A DNA stretch of 64,000 nucleotides from Herbidospora mongoliensis (lineage in GTDB: Bacteria; Actinomycetota; Actinomycetes; Streptosporangiales; Streptosporangiaceae): contig NZ_BBXD01000022.1 of assembly GCF_001570545.1 (NCBI RefSeq), forward strand, positions 186,001 through 250,000, given 5' to 3'. The position numbers were made by a program, and so were the translations under genes. The notes under the pieces are model-generated. The model was not told the DNA's origin. It saw only the letters and a program-made list of their open reading frames with translations, and made no database searches. Below, in pieces: positions 37,303-47,700 of this stretch. Position 1 is the first letter of the stretch. Each line of letters opens with the position of its first letter.

Positions 37303-37519
37303 TCCTGATAGTCATAGAGAGGGCTTACTACGCCCCTTCTTGATCACCTTTGTACGTTTCCGTCCACTTACCTATTGGTAACGATTGTGTGCTTGGCCAT
37401 GGGTAAACCCGTGGCTGATCATGACCTTGTGGTCGAATTGTGCCCGCTTGTATGGCTATGTCACTTCACGCTGTCAGGAGTGTGAAGGGCGTTTTGTCAA
37501 GTACGAATGGCGGGGGCCG

Positions 37520-40510
37520 GTGTCCACTCACAAGCGGGCAAGCCGTTTCGCGCTGCGCAACTGGCGGGTGCCCACGAGGCTCACCGCCCTCATCCTCGCG
37601 CCGACGCTGATCGCGGTCATTCTGGCCAGCATGCGGGTCGTCGGATCGGTCGACAGTCTCTCGACCTACGAGAGGACCGCGACCGCGGCCGAGTACGCCG
37701 GGCGTCTCCGGGATCTGGCGCAGCAGCTGGCGGCCGAACGTGACCACAAGGCCTGGCTGGAGGGTCTCATCGGGGTGCAGAGCGCGCTGCGCAACGCCGA
37801 CGAGACGGTCCGCCAGCACACGGACACACTGACCAAGCAGAAGCAGGTCGTGGACGGACTGATCAAGACGTCCACGGCCGATCTGGCCCTGATCGACGCC
37901 TCGTTCGGGCCGCGCGTCGTCGAAGACGCCCGCCAGGTCGTGAACCGGCTGGAGACGGTGGCCGACAGCCACGTCGCCGAGCGCGACGACGACCCGGCGA
38001 CCTCGATCTTCTTCGAGTACACCGCCACCATCGGCACCGTCCTGCGCCTGCACGACGACCTCGGCGAGCTCAGCGACGACCCCGGCGTGATCAGTTCCGC
38101 CCGCGCGCTCAGCGCCCTGGCCCACGTCAAGGACGAGGCCTCCCAGCAGCGCGCCCTGCTCGTCGGCGAGCTCCTGGAGCCACGCCAGTCGTTCACCCCC
38201 GACGACCTCCAGCGCTTCCTCGGTGCGGGGTCACGGCAGGAGTCGTACGAGAGCGCCTTCAACGCCGAGGCGACCACGGCCCAGTTCCAGGCCTTCCACA
38301 CCGCCCGGATCAGCAAGGCCGGCACCGACGTCGAGATGGCCAAGGCCTGGGCGGTGGCCCTCGGGTCGCGCAACCAGGCGCTGAAGCCGATCCCCGGCCG
38401 GGTGCTGACCGCGCAGGACTGGTTCCGCGACAACGGCACCGTGCTCGACGCGGTCTCCAAGGTCGAGGCCCAGGTGGCCGGCGCCCTGCGGGCCCGCGCC
38501 GACGACCTGCGCTCGACCGAGCGGCGCAGCGCCATCGTGGCCGGCGCGCTGATCCTCGCGCTGATCCTGCTGGTGCTGGTGACGACCGTGCTGATCGCCC
38601 GCTCGATGGTGCGCCCGCTGCGGCGGCTGCGCGCCGAGGCGCTGGAGATCGCCGGCAGCCGCCTGCCGGAGATCGTGCGCCGCATGCGCGAGTCGGAGAC
38701 GGGGGACACCTCCCCGGCGGTGCAGCCCATCGCGGTCGAGAGCCAGGACGAGATCGGCGAGGTCGCGCAGGCCTTCGACGAGGTCCACCTCCAGGCGGTC
38801 AAGCTGGCGGGGGAGGAGTCCCGGCTCCGCAGCAACGTCAACGCGATGTTCGTCAACCTGTCGCGGCGCACCCAGACCCTGGTGGAGCGCCAGATCTCGC
38901 TGATCGACGGCCTGGAGCGCGGCGAACAGGACGGCGCGCGTCTGTCCGACCTGTTCAAGCTCGACCACCTGGCCACCCGCATGCGCCGCAACTCCGAGAA
39001 CCTGCTGGTCCTGGCCGGGCACGAGACCGCGCGCAAGCGCAGCTCCCCGGCCCGGCTGGTGGACGTCGTCCGCGCCTCCCTGTCGGAGGTCGAGGACTAC
39101 GAGCGGGTGACCGTGCGGGTGCACCGTTCCCCCGCCATCGCCGGGCACGCCGCCAACGACGTCGTCCACCTGGTGGCCGAGCTGGTCGAGAACGCGATCT
39201 CGTTCTCCCCGCCCGCCACCAAGGTCATCGTGTCGAGCAGCCCCATCGAGGGCGGCGCGGTGCTGCTGGCCATCACCGACTCGGGCATGGGGCTGAGCCC
39301 CGACGAACTGCTGGAGATCAACACCCGGCTGGCCGAGCCGCCCGTCGTCGACGTGTCGGTCTCCCGCCGGATGGGCCTGTTCGTGGTCGGCCGCCTGGCC
39401 GCGCGCCACGGCATCAGGGTGCAGCTGCGCCGCGGCGACACCAGCGGCATCATCGCGATGGTGCTGTTCCCGGCCGTGCTCATCACCAACGCGGACGCCG
39501 CCCAGCCCACGCAGTCGCCCCAGGTGACCCGGTCCCGCCCGGAACTCCCGACGGGCCCGCTGCCCGCGATCAGCACAGGCCCGTTCGTCCCCGGCCCGAT
39601 CATCAACACCGGCCCCTTCAACCAGGGCCCGTTCACCCAGGGCCCATCGAGCACGGGCCCGAACCACACAGGTCCGATCCACACCGGCCTGATCAGCACG
39701 GGTCCGATCAACACGGGCCCCATCAACACGGGCCCCATCAACACGGGCCCCATCAACACTGGCCCGATCAACACCGGCTCCGTCTCCACCGGGCAGGGCG
39801 GGCTGCCGCAGCGCAAGCCGCCGTCACCCCGCACCCCGGGGGACGACGCGCCGGGCAACCGGGTGCCCCGGCAGAGTGCGCCTCCCGGCGGGACCTTCCC
39901 CGGCTTCGAGCGGCGTCAGCCGACAGGCCCGGGGAGCCCCACCGGACGGCTGCGCCCGCCGGCGGGCGACAACCGGCAGCCGCCGCCGCAGCAGCCCGCG
40001 CTTCCGGCGCCGCCCTTCACCGAGCACTCGGGGGCCTTCCCCGTCCCCGGGGTTCCGGCCGGTCCGCCCCCGCCGCGCGTTCCGGACCCGCCGCTGGAAC
40101 GCGGCGACGAGTTCCTGCCGATCTTCGCGTCGATCGAGTCGTCGGCCTGGTTCAAGCGGCCGGAAACGCCGCCCGTCGCCCCTGGGGCTCCAGATACGCC
40201 TGTGACGCCTGGGACGACGCCCTGGGGTCAGCAGGCCGATCAGGGCTTCCAGGCCGCCCGTGCGGCCAACGAACCGGCCTCCGGGGGCGTCACACAGTCG
40301 GGGCTCCCGAAGCGGACGCCACGAGCCAACCTGGTGCCGGGTTCCGTCGGCGCGCAGGGTGGTCCTGGCACACCGCCGCAGGAGGCGCCCCGGCCGCAGG
40401 TCTCACCCGAGGCCGTACGCGACCGGCTGTCCAGTTTCCAGCAGGGCGTACGCCGGGGGCGGGCCGAGAGGCCGCAGGAAGGCACGGGTAATGAGGAGGA
40501 GGGCTCGTGA
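37520..40510 (+). CDS. cvnA: Conservon sensor histidine kinase-like protein CvnA (copy 1)
   Basis: The 996-residue protein has a TM helix (about 21-45), an extracytoplasmic sensor domain of NIT type (about 46-335, with ALAHVKDEASQQRALLVGE), a second TM (about 336-360), HAMP (about 361-425) and a kinase part. The H-box-like FKLDHLATRMRRNSEN is at about 478-493 (His 482), the N-box ELVENAISFSP at about 553 and the G-box DSGMGLS at about 586. From about 660 the tail is Pro/Gly-rich and disordered with INTGP repeats, ending in three conserved motifs (about 862, 928, 962). GTG 37520 was chosen by homology to copies 2 and 3. CvnA works with CvnB-D at the membrane. Confidence 0.9.
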   Translation: MSTHKRASRFALRNWRVPTRLTALILAPTLIAVILASMRVVGSVDSLSTYERTATAAEYAGRLRDLAQQLAAERDHKAWLEGLIGVQSALRNADETVRQHTDTLTKQKQVVDGLIKTSTADLALIDASFGPRVVEDARQVVNRLETVADSHVAERDDDPATSIFFEYTATIGTVLRLHDDLGELSDDPGVISSARALSALAHVKDEASQQRALLVGELLEPRQSFTPDDLQRFLGAGSRQESYESAFNAEATTAQFQAFHTARISKAGTDVEMAKAWAVALGSRNQALKPIPGRVLTAQDWFRDNGTVLDAVSKVEAQVAGALRARADDLRSTERRSAIVAGALILALILLVLVTTVLIARSMVRPLRRLRAEALEIAGSRLPEIVRRMRESETGDTSPAVQPIAVESQDEIGEVAQAFDEVHLQAVKLAGEESRLRSNVNAMFVNLSRRTQTLVERQISLIDGLERGEQDGARLSDLFKLDHLATRMRRNSENLLVLAGHETARKRSSPARLVDVVRASLSEVEDYERVTVRVHRSPAIAGHAANDVVHLVAELVENAISFSPPATKVIVSSSPIEGGAVLLAITDSGMGLSPDELLEINTRLAEPPVVDVSVSRRMGLFVVGRLAARHGIRVQLRRGDTSGIIAMVLFPAVLITNADAAQPTQSPQVTRSRPELPTGPLPAISTGPFVPGPIINTGPFNQGPFTQGPSSTGPNHTGPIHTGLISTGPINTGPINTGPINTGPINTGPINTGSVSTGQGGLPQRKPPSPRTPGDDAPGNRVPRQSAPPGGTFPGFERRQPTGPGSPTGRLRPPAGDNRQPPPQQPALPAPPFTEHSGAFPVPGVPAGPPPPRVPDPPLERGDEFLPIFASIESSAWFKRPETPPVAPGAPDTPVTPGTTPWGQQADQGFQAARAANEPASGGVTQSGLPKRTPRANLVPGSVGAQGGPGTPPQEAPRPQVSPEAVRDRLSSFQQGVRRGRAERPQEGTGNEEEGS
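39650..39792 (+). repeat. 15-bp coding tandem repeat in CvnA1 tail
   Basis: The unit GGCCCCATCAACACG (Gly-Pro-Ile-Asn-Thr) occurs five times in a row in the core (about 39702-39780), with diverged copies on both sides. It is translated in the disordered kinase tail. Confidence 0.9.
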
Positions 40511-40926
40511 CTGAGCTCAGCGTCGACGTGAGCAGGTTCGACTGGCTGATCACCGACTTCGTGGGCGGCACGCCCGGAGTGGCGCACGCCGTGGTGGTGT
40601 CGGCCGACGGCCTGCGACTGGCCCACTCCGACGGGTTCCCGCCCGACCGGGCCGATCAGCTGTCCGCGGTGGCCGCCGGCATGGCGTCCCTGACCGCCGG
40701 AGCCTCCCGGGTGTTCGAGGGCGGACCGGTCCGGCAGACCGTCGTGGAGATGCAGCGCGGGCTGCTCCTGGTGATGGCGATCAGCGACGGTTCGGCCCTC
40801 GCGGTGCTGGCGTCACACGATTGTGATCTGGGACTTGTCGCGTACCAGATGACCCTTCTGGTGGAGCGCGCGGGACAGGCGCTGACCCCGGCTCTCCGCG
40901 CCGAGCTGCACTCGGCGCGGCGGTGA
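40507..40926 (+). CDS. cvnB: Conservon Roadblock/LC7 protein CvnB (copy 1)
   Basis: The 139-residue single-domain Roadblock/LC7 protein has DWLITDFVGGTPGVAHAVVVSADGLRL and VVEMQRGLLLVMAIS, in parts: ITDFVGGTPG, VVVSADGLRL, EMQRGLLLVM. Roadblock proteins regulate or dock small GTPases; in conservons CvnB binds CvnA and probably CvnD. The GTG start overlaps the cvnA1 stop (GTGA). Confidence 0.93.
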   Translation: MTELSVDVSRFDWLITDFVGGTPGVAHAVVVSADGLRLAHSDGFPPDRADQLSAVAAGMASLTAGASRVFEGGPVRQTVVEMQRGLLLVMAISDGSALAVLASHDCDLGLVAYQMTLLVERAGQALTPALRAELHSARR

Positions 40927-40932
40927 TGGCCG

Positions 40933-41295
40933 GTGCGCGCGGGTGAGGGGACCGAGGACGAACCTCTATTCCGTCCCTACGCCGTCACCGGAGGACGTGC
41001 CGAGCCGCGTTACCATCTGGCGATGGAGACGCTGGTCTCCACGGCGGCCATGATGGGCGATGACTACTCCCTGCTCGGCCCCGAGCAGGAGGCGATCATG
41101 ACGCTCTGCCGATCCGTCCGATCGGTCGCGGAGATCTCCGCGCTGCTCCGGGTGCCCCTCGGGGTGGCACGGGTCCTGATCGCCGACATGGCCGACGAAG
41201 GGCTGGTGCGACTGCACATGCCACAGCTCATCAGCACCGGCCAGCCGGACTTCAACTTGCTCGAAAGGGTGCTCAGTGGACTTCGCAGGCTCTAG
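40933..41295 (+). CDS. cvnC: Conservon DUF742 protein CvnC (copy 1)
   Basis: The 120-residue DUF742 protein starts with FRPYAVTGGRAEPRYHLA and ends in a helix-turn-helix-like stretch, CRSVRSVAEISALLRVPL, then ADMADEGLVRLH. The fold resembles a winged helix that has lost DNA binding. The last 20 bases overlap cvnD1. Confidence 0.92.
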   Translation: MRAGEGTEDEPLFRPYAVTGGRAEPRYHLAMETLVSTAAMMGDDYSLLGPEQEAIMTLCRSVRSVAEISALLRVPLGVARVLIADMADEGLVRLHMPQLISTGQPDFNLLERVLSGLRRL

Positions 41296-41860
41296 TCGCG
41301 GCCTGACCTCGACGAAGATCGTCGTGGCGGGCGGTTTCGGCGTGGGCAAGACGACGTTCGTCGGCGCCGTCTCGGAGATCCTTCCGCTGACGACCGAGGC
41401 CGTCATGACCGACGCGAGCGCGGGGATCGACGACCTCGGGCTCACACCGAACAAGACGACCACCACCGTCGCGATGGACTTCGGTCGTCTTTCCCTCGAT
41501 CAGGATTTGATCCTTTACCTGTTCGGAACACCCGGGCAGCACAGGTTCTGGTTCATGTGGGACGATCTGGTCCGCGGCGCGATCGGCGCGGTGGTGCTTG
41601 TCGACAGCCGTAGGCTTGCCGACAGCTTCCCGGCGATCGACTACTTCGAGGAGGCCCAGCTTCCGTTCGTCGTAGCGCTGAATGGGTGGGACGGCGTGTT
41701 CATGCACGTCGAAGACCAGATTCGCGAGGCTCTGTCGCTGCAGCCGCACGTGCCCATCGTGCGGACGGACGCGCGGTCCCGCGAGGCGGTCAAGTCCACC
41801 CTGATCACCCTAGTTGAGTACGTACTGACCGTACGCTCCGCTTACGGTCGGCAATACTGA
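41276..41860 (+). CDS. cvnD: Conservon Ras-like GTPase CvnD (copy 1)
   Basis: The 194-residue GTPase has the P-loop GGFGVGKTTFVG, the switch II-like FGTPGQHRFWFMWDDL and the G4-like ALNGWDG. Conservon GTPases act as switches paired with the Roadblock protein. The start is GTG 41276, 20 bases inside cvnC1; a strong terminator follows. Confidence 0.94.
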   Translation: MDFAGSSRGLTSTKIVVAGGFGVGKTTFVGAVSEILPLTTEAVMTDASAGIDDLGLTPNKTTTTVAMDFGRLSLDQDLILYLFGTPGQHRFWFMWDDLVRGAIGAVVLVDSRRLADSFPAIDYFEEAQLPFVVALNGWDGVFMHVEDQIREALSLQPHVPIVRTDARSREAVKSTLITLVEYVLTVRSAYGRQY

Positions 41861-41890
41861 TCGGGAACATTCCGCACCTCAGAGCATCGA

Positions 41891-41926
41891 GGGCCATCTG
41901 TCCCCGGCAGGTGGCCCATGTTTTTG
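41891..41926 (+). terminator. Intrinsic terminator after conservon 1
   Basis: Ten-base-pair stem GGGCCATCTG/CAGGTGGCCC (one T-G pair), loop TCCCCGG, then ATGTTTTTG. It ends conservon 1. Confidence 0.85.
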
Positions 41927-41977
41927 TCTGAATTGCGGTATTTTGTGGAGTTTGGTGGTTGGAGTCCCATTTCAAAG

Positions 41978-42006
41978 TTTGACAGGATGCTGAAGCATCC
42001 TTCAAA
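41978..42006. promoter_or_regulatory. Inverted repeat upstream of PotD-like lipoprotein gene
   Basis: TTTGACAGGATGC-TGAA-GCATCCTTCAAA has perfect six-base inner arms (GGATGC/GCATCC) extended by TTTGA/TCAAA with one bulged base. No T-tract follows. It lies 128 bases before the start, at the position of an operator. TTTGACA within it could be a -35. Confidence 0.4.
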
Positions 42007-42133
42007 TCAAAGTGTGAACGTCCAGCTAACAATGTCCTGAAAAGTCTTGATCTGTGTTGATACGTGCTGCAACACTCCCCCTTTGGTCTGCCCCCCAGCA
42101 GACCCCTCGGCAAAATCAGAAGGAGTAGCGGTC

Positions 42134-43270
42134 GTGTCCCGAACCCGGCACACCCGTCATCTGCCGGCTGTAGTCACCGCCGCCGGCCTTGTCCTCGCCC
42201 TGGCCGCGTGCAACAGTGGCCCATCCACGAGCGCGACCGAGGGTAACGCCGCCGCGCCCAGCGCGACGGCCGCGCAGCTCGACCCGAACGCCGACCTCAC
42301 CAAGCAGAGCCTCACCTTCACCATCTGGGACGGCTACAGCCCCGAGGACCTGCCGCAGCGCGTCAAGGAGAAGCTCGGCTTCACCATCGAGAAGGCCATC
42401 CACGACACCAACGAGACGGCGATGGCCAAGATCACCGCCTCCGGTGGCGAAGGCTTCGACGTGGCGTTCGTGTCGGGCCAGTACGCCCAGGCCCTCAACG
42501 AGGCCGGCCTGCTGGAGCCCCTGCACAAGGAGCTCATCCCGAACCTGGCGAACCTCTACCCCGAGGCGTCGAACCTGTCCTACGACAAGGGCAACAACTA
42601 CTCGGTCCCCTACACCTGGGGCACCACCGGTATCTGCTACCGGAGCGACCTCGTCAACCCGGCTCCCACGAGCTGGAACGATCTTCTCCAGCCGAAGCCG
42701 GAATACGAGAAGAAGATCACCCTGATGACCACGGAGCGCTGGCTCGCGCTGCCCGCGCTCAAGGCTCTCGGCAAGTCGATCAACACCACCGACGACGCCG
42801 ACATCGCCGAGGCCAAGAAGCTCCTTGAGGCCGCCAAGCCCAAGCTGCTCGCCTTCGACGACACCGAGTTCGGCGCCAAGGTCGCCAAGGGCGAGGCCGT
42901 CATGGCCGAGGCCTGGGACGGCTGGTGCCCCACCGGCGAGCCCAACGTGAAGTTCATGGTTCCCAAGGAGGGCAGTGACCTCTGGGTGGACACGATGGTG
43001 ATCCTGAAGGCGTCCAAGAACAAGGAAGCGGCGCACGCCTTCATCAACTTCATCCTCGACCCGGAGCAGCACGGCTGGGCGGCGACGAACATCCTCTACA
43101 AGGTGCCCAACAAGGCCGCCATGGAGAAGATCCCGGCCGCGGTCCTCGCCTCGAACGAGCCGCTGAAGTACACCCCGGCCGATCTGCTGCAGGGCGAGTC
43201 GATCATCGACCTGGGCGCCGACTCGGTGAAGTACACGACCCTGTCGACCGAGGTCACTGCCGCGCAGTGA
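42134..43270 (+). CDS. PotD-like extracellular solute-binding lipoprotein
   Basis: The 378-residue protein has a lipoprotein signal peptide with lipobox LALAAC (Cys about residue 25), then a periplasmic binding protein type 2 fold close to spermidine/putrescine-binding PotD (FTIWDGYSPEDLP, WGTTGICYRSDLV, MAEAWDGWCPTGE, AHAFINFILDPEQHG). GTG 42134 with AAGGAG upstream fixes the signal peptide. No permease or ATPase gene is adjacent, so it either feeds a transporter elsewhere or is a ligand sensor for the nearby conservon kinase. Substrate is unknown, polyamine-like at best. Confidence 0.85.
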   Translation: MSRTRHTRHLPAVVTAAGLVLALAACNSGPSTSATEGNAAAPSATAAQLDPNADLTKQSLTFTIWDGYSPEDLPQRVKEKLGFTIEKAIHDTNETAMAKITASGGEGFDVAFVSGQYAQALNEAGLLEPLHKELIPNLANLYPEASNLSYDKGNNYSVPYTWGTTGICYRSDLVNPAPTSWNDLLQPKPEYEKKITLMTTERWLALPALKALGKSINTTDDADIAEAKKLLEAAKPKLLAFDDTEFGAKVAKGEAVMAEAWDGWCPTGEPNVKFMVPKEGSDLWVDTMVILKASKNKEAAHAFINFILDPEQHGWAATNILYKVPNKAAMEKIPAAVLASNEPLKYTPADLLQGESIIDLGADSVKYTTLSTEVTAAQ

Positions 43271-43364
43271 CGCTGTGACGACACCGCGGCGGAGTCCCCG
43301 GGGGCTTCGCCGCTTTTCGCCGTCACGCGTTGGAACGATCGTTTACCGCGAGAAGAGAACCCCA

Positions 43365-44645
43365 ATGTCTGCTGACAAGCCGCTGACCGTCCTGTTCATG
43401 CCGGAGAGCGCCTACGGGCCCACCAACAACTGCATCGGCATCGGAGACGTCCTGCGTAACCGCGGTCACCGTGTGGTGTTCGCGGCCGAGGCGTCCTGGA
43501 AGGGCAAGCTCACCGCCCTCGGGTTCGAAGAGGACCTGGTCGACCTCGCTCCGCCGACCGACGAGGAGCAGGACGCGGGCCAGTTCTGGAAGGACTTCAT
43601 CCGCGACACCGCGCCGGAGTACCGCAAGTCGACCAAGGAGCAGCTCGAGACGGTCACCAAGCCGATCTGGGACGCGCTCGTCGACGGTGCGAAGTACTGC
43701 GAGCCGCAGCTCAAGGCCATCATCGAGCGGGTCAAGCCCGACGTCATCGTCGAGGACAACGTCATCACGTTCCCGGCGCTGCTCAGCGCGGGCGTGCCGT
43801 TCGTGCGCATCGTGTCGTGCAACCCGCTGGAAGTGCGCGGCGACGGCGTGGCCCCGGTCTTCTCGGGTCTCCCGGCCACCGGTGAGGGGTGGAAGGAGTT
43901 CTCCGAGGAGTACGAGCGCACGCACCGCGAGGTCTGGACGGCGTTCAACGAGTGGGTCGTGGAACAGGGTGCGCCGCCGCTCCCGGACCTGGACTTCATT
44001 CACGAAGGTGACGCGAACCTCTACGTTTATCCCGAATTCCTCGACTACACTGTCGAGCGCCCGCTCGGGCCTACGTGGACCCGGTTGGACTCGTCGGTTC
44101 GCGAAACGGACGGGGACTTCACGTTGCCGTTCGAGCGCGGTGACAACGCGCTGATCTACTTCTCGCTCGGTTCGCTCGGCTCGGCCGATGTGGAGCTGAT
44201 GCGCCGGGTGGTCGACGTGCTGTCGCGCACTCCGCATCAGTACATCGTCTCCAAGGGCCCCCTCCACGAGGAGATCGAATTGGCCTCCAACATGTGGGGC
44301 GCCGAGTTCGTACCGCAGACGAAGATCATCCCGCTGGTGGACCTCGTCATCACCCACGGTGGCAACAACACCACCGTCGAGGCGCTCCACTTCGGCAAAC
44401 CGATGATCGTGCTGCCCCTGTTCTGGGACCAGTACGACAACGCCCAGCGCGTCGACGAGAAGGGCTACGGCGTCCGCCTGGACACCTACAAGTTCTCCGA
44501 CGACGAGCTCATCGCCGCCATCGACCGCCTGATCGGCGACTCAGCCCTGCGCGCCGACCTGGCCGCGAAGGGCGAGGAGCTCCGCCGCCGAGACGGCCTC
44601 CGCGTGGCCGCGGACGTCATTGAGAAGGTCGCGGTCAAGGAATAA
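43365..44645 (+). CDS. GT1-family glycosyltransferase (macrolide/UGT type)
   Basis: The 426-residue protein has the GT-B fold: an N-terminal acceptor half (VLFMPESAYGPTNNCIGIGDVL) and a C-terminal donor half with LIYFSLGSLGS and the nucleotide-sugar signature VITHGGNNTTVEALHFGKPMI, in parts: ITHGGNNTTV, EALHFGKPM, PLFWDQYDNA. Such enzymes attach sugars to small molecules, often polyketides or antibiotics. ATG 43365 is chosen for the homology start. It follows the PotD-like gene by 94 bases and may be co-transcribed. Acceptor unknown. Confidence 0.85.
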   Translation: MSADKPLTVLFMPESAYGPTNNCIGIGDVLRNRGHRVVFAAEASWKGKLTALGFEEDLVDLAPPTDEEQDAGQFWKDFIRDTAPEYRKSTKEQLETVTKPIWDALVDGAKYCEPQLKAIIERVKPDVIVEDNVITFPALLSAGVPFVRIVSCNPLEVRGDGVAPVFSGLPATGEGWKEFSEEYERTHREVWTAFNEWVVEQGAPPLPDLDFIHEGDANLYVYPEFLDYTVERPLGPTWTRLDSSVRETDGDFTLPFERGDNALIYFSLGSLGSADVELMRRVVDVLSRTPHQYIVSKGPLHEEIELASNMWGAEFVPQTKIIPLVDLVITHGGNNTTVEALHFGKPMIVLPLFWDQYDNAQRVDEKGYGVRLDTYKFSDDELIAAIDRLIGDSALRADLAAKGEELRRRDGLRVAADVIEKVAVKE

Positions 44646-44771
44646 GCACCAATCGCACTTGATGTCCGATTCGGCGATCCGAGAGTAATTCGCTGATCTG
44701 GTAACAGTGTGTTCCAATTTCTGGTGCCATAGAGGGCAACAGGAGTGACAGGCGAGAGGTTGTAAAAGCCA

Positions 44772-47700
44772 GTGACAACGCACGACCCGCGAGGTGGCCT
44801 CGGCATCGAGGCAGGCGTGCAGGAGAAGGCGGCGCCCGCCCCCGCCGCCAAAGCTCCAGGGGCCGCGTTCATGCGGCTGGGAAACTGGCGGGTGCGCTCC
44901 CGTCTCGTCGCCCTGATCCTGCTCCCGACGGTGGTGGGCGTCATCTTCGCGGCGGTGCAGCTCACCTCCGCGATCAACACCTCCACCGAATACCGGAGAC
45001 TGACCGAGGTTTCGCGGCTCGTGGTCCAGCTCGACGGGCTGAACCACGAGCTGGCCAAGGAGCGCGACTACACGGCCTGGTTCATCCAGGAGGGTCGCCG
45101 GAACAACCGGTTCGACGAGGTCCAAGAGGTCTCGAGGAAGGTCGACGACCTTTCGGGCGAAGCACTTGCCACGCTCCAGTCTCTCGACTCGGCCCACTCG
45201 GCCCGTGTGCTCAACCGGGCCGCCAAGATCGCCGGATGGCTCCGCGGTCTCGACGGTCTGCGCAAGGGCGTCCGTGACAACGACAGCGTGCCCGCGCGAG
45301 CGGCCGTCGTCATGTACACGTCGATGATCTCCGAGCTCACCTCGCTCCACGAAGACCTGATCCGCTCCGCCGGCTCCGACGAGCGCCTGTTCGCCGACAC
45401 CACCGCGCTGGCCGCACTCACCCGGGCCAAGGAAGACGTCTCCAAGAGCCGCGGTCTGCTGACCATCACCCTCGCCAGCACGCCCAGGCAGATCAACGCC
45501 AGGTTCGACTACGACGACCTGTCCGACTTCCTGAGCGCGGGCCGCTCCCAGGACACCCAGCTCGCCATCTTCCAGAGCGAGGCCGCCCCGGCCGACGTGG
45601 CGTTCTACCGCCAGACGGTCCGCGGCGAGATGGCCGAGCGCGCCCACTCGATGCGCGCCGCCGCCCTCGCCCAGCTCCGTGAGTCCAACGGCGCCATCAT
45701 CGACCTCGACCGCACCCGCCGTGACGACCTCCAGCGGTGGTTCGACTCCACGACCGCGACCGTCGACCTCATGCGTGAGGTGGAGAAGCGCGTCGGCGAC
45801 TCGGTCGTCAACCAGTCGGTCACGCTCCAGGACTCCGAGCAGCGCAGCGCCGTCATCTCCGGTGTGCTGATCCTGGTCCTGCTGCTCGTCGTCCTCGTCA
45901 TCACCACCCTGGTCGCCGGTTCGCTCACCCGGCCGCTGCGCCGCCTGCGCCGCGAGGCCCTCGAGATCGCCGGTTCGCGACTGCCCGACACCGTCCAGAA
46001 GCTGCGTGAGTCCGGTGAGGCCGCCGACCTGCCCGAGGTCGCCCCCATCGGTGTCACCACCTCCGACGAGATCGGTGAAGTGGCGCGCGCCTTCGACGAG
46101 GTCCACCGCGAGGCGATCCGGCTGGCCGGCGACGAGGCCCGCCTGCGAAGCAACGTCAACTCGATGTTCGTCAACCTCTCCCGCCGCACCCAGACGCTGG
46201 TGGAACGCCAGCTGTCCCTCATCGACGGCCTGGAGCAGGGCGAGCAGGACGAGACCCGGCTGGGCAACCTGTTCAAGCTCGACCACCTCGCGACCCGCAT
46301 GCGCCGTAACTCCGAGAACCTCCTGGTCCTCGCCGGTCAGGAACCCGCCCGCCGCTGGGGCCAGCCGGTCCCGATCGTCGACGTCGTCCGCGCCTCCCTC
46401 TCCGAGGTCGAGAACTACGAACGCGTCGCCATCCAGGTCCAGTCGGGCGCGGCCGTCGTCGGCCAGTCGGTCAACGACGTCGTCCACCTGATCGCCGAGC
46501 TGGTCGAGAACGCCATCTCCTTCTCGCCCCGCGAGACCCGCGTCACCGTGTCGAGCAACCGCATCGACGGCGGCGGTCTGATGATCTCCGTGAGCGACAT
46601 CGGCATCGGCATGACCAGCGAGGAGCTCGGCGCCGCCAACTGGCGCCTGGCCAACCCGCCGGTCGTCGACGTGTCGGTGTCCCGCCGGATGGGCCTGTTC
46701 GTGGTCGGCCGGCTGGCCCTGCGCCACGGCATCCGCGTCCAGCTCCGCCAGCAGGACGTCGGCGGCCTCACCGCGATGGTGCTGCTGCCCGAGACCCTGC
46801 TCGCCCAGGCCGCGGCGGCCTTCCCCGGCGGCGGCTCGCAGCAGGGCCTGAACACCACGGGCGGACAGCCCGCGCTGCCCGGCCCGTCGGGCTCGTTCGG
46901 CGCCCCCGGCGCCGGCTCGTTCGGACAACAGCAGCCCGCCCTGGCCAGCCCGACCCCGTTCGAGACGATGCCGCGCCCCTTCGGCAGCGACGGACCGCCC
47001 GACCCCTGGGCGAGCACCACCGGCGGCACCCCGTTCGACACCACGTTCGGTCAGCTGCCCCAGCGCAACCCGTTCGAGAACCCGGCGCCGAACAACCCCC
47101 TGGCTCCCGCGGGGCCGCCCGCCACGCAGCGCAACCCCTTCGACCAGCCGGAGCGCGACCCCTTCGCCGCACCCGCGCCTGAGCGGGGATCGTTCGACAC
47201 CGGGCCGCAGGGTCAGCGGATGTTCGGCGGAGGGCCGAGCCCGACCGACACCGGCCCGTTCGACCGCACCGCGTTCGCGCGCGGCCCGCTCGACAGCGGC
47301 GCCTTCGAGCCGCCCTACGAGCAGCGGAACTCCTTCGACACGGGTGGCCACAGCACCGGCGGCCTGAACACCGGCGGTCACGGCACCGGTGGTCACAACA
47401 CGGGTGGTCACAACACGGGTGGTCACAACACAGGCGGGTTCCCCTCGGGCGGCTATCCGTCGCCGGGTGCGAACAGCACGCCGTGGCCGGGGCAGACGCC
47501 CGCATCCGGCACCCCTGGATGGCCCGGCGGACCGGCCGAGAACGGTTCCTGGCCGGGTACGCCCGCTTCTTCTCGCGGGCCCTTCGAAGCTGATGTCGAC
47601 AACACCGGACCGCTGCCCGCAGTCCGCAACTCGCCCCTCGACGAGATCGACGAGTTCCTGCCGATCTTCGCCGCTGTGGAGTCCGACTGGTTCCGGCGTG

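Noticed and set aside
37318-37345. Terminator after glnD (GGGC/GCCC followed by CTTCTT)
   Set aside because: Four-base stem with no T-tract; too weak to claim.
39650-39792. CRISPR-like repeat array
   Set aside because: Units are 15 bases, directly adjacent without spacers and translated in frame; the same holds for the repeats in the other two kinase tails.
42116-43072. Long antisense open frames opposite the PotD-like gene, and likewise opposite amtB, cvnA genes and ffh
   Set aside because: GC-rich codon position effects open the other strand; no family signatures were seen.
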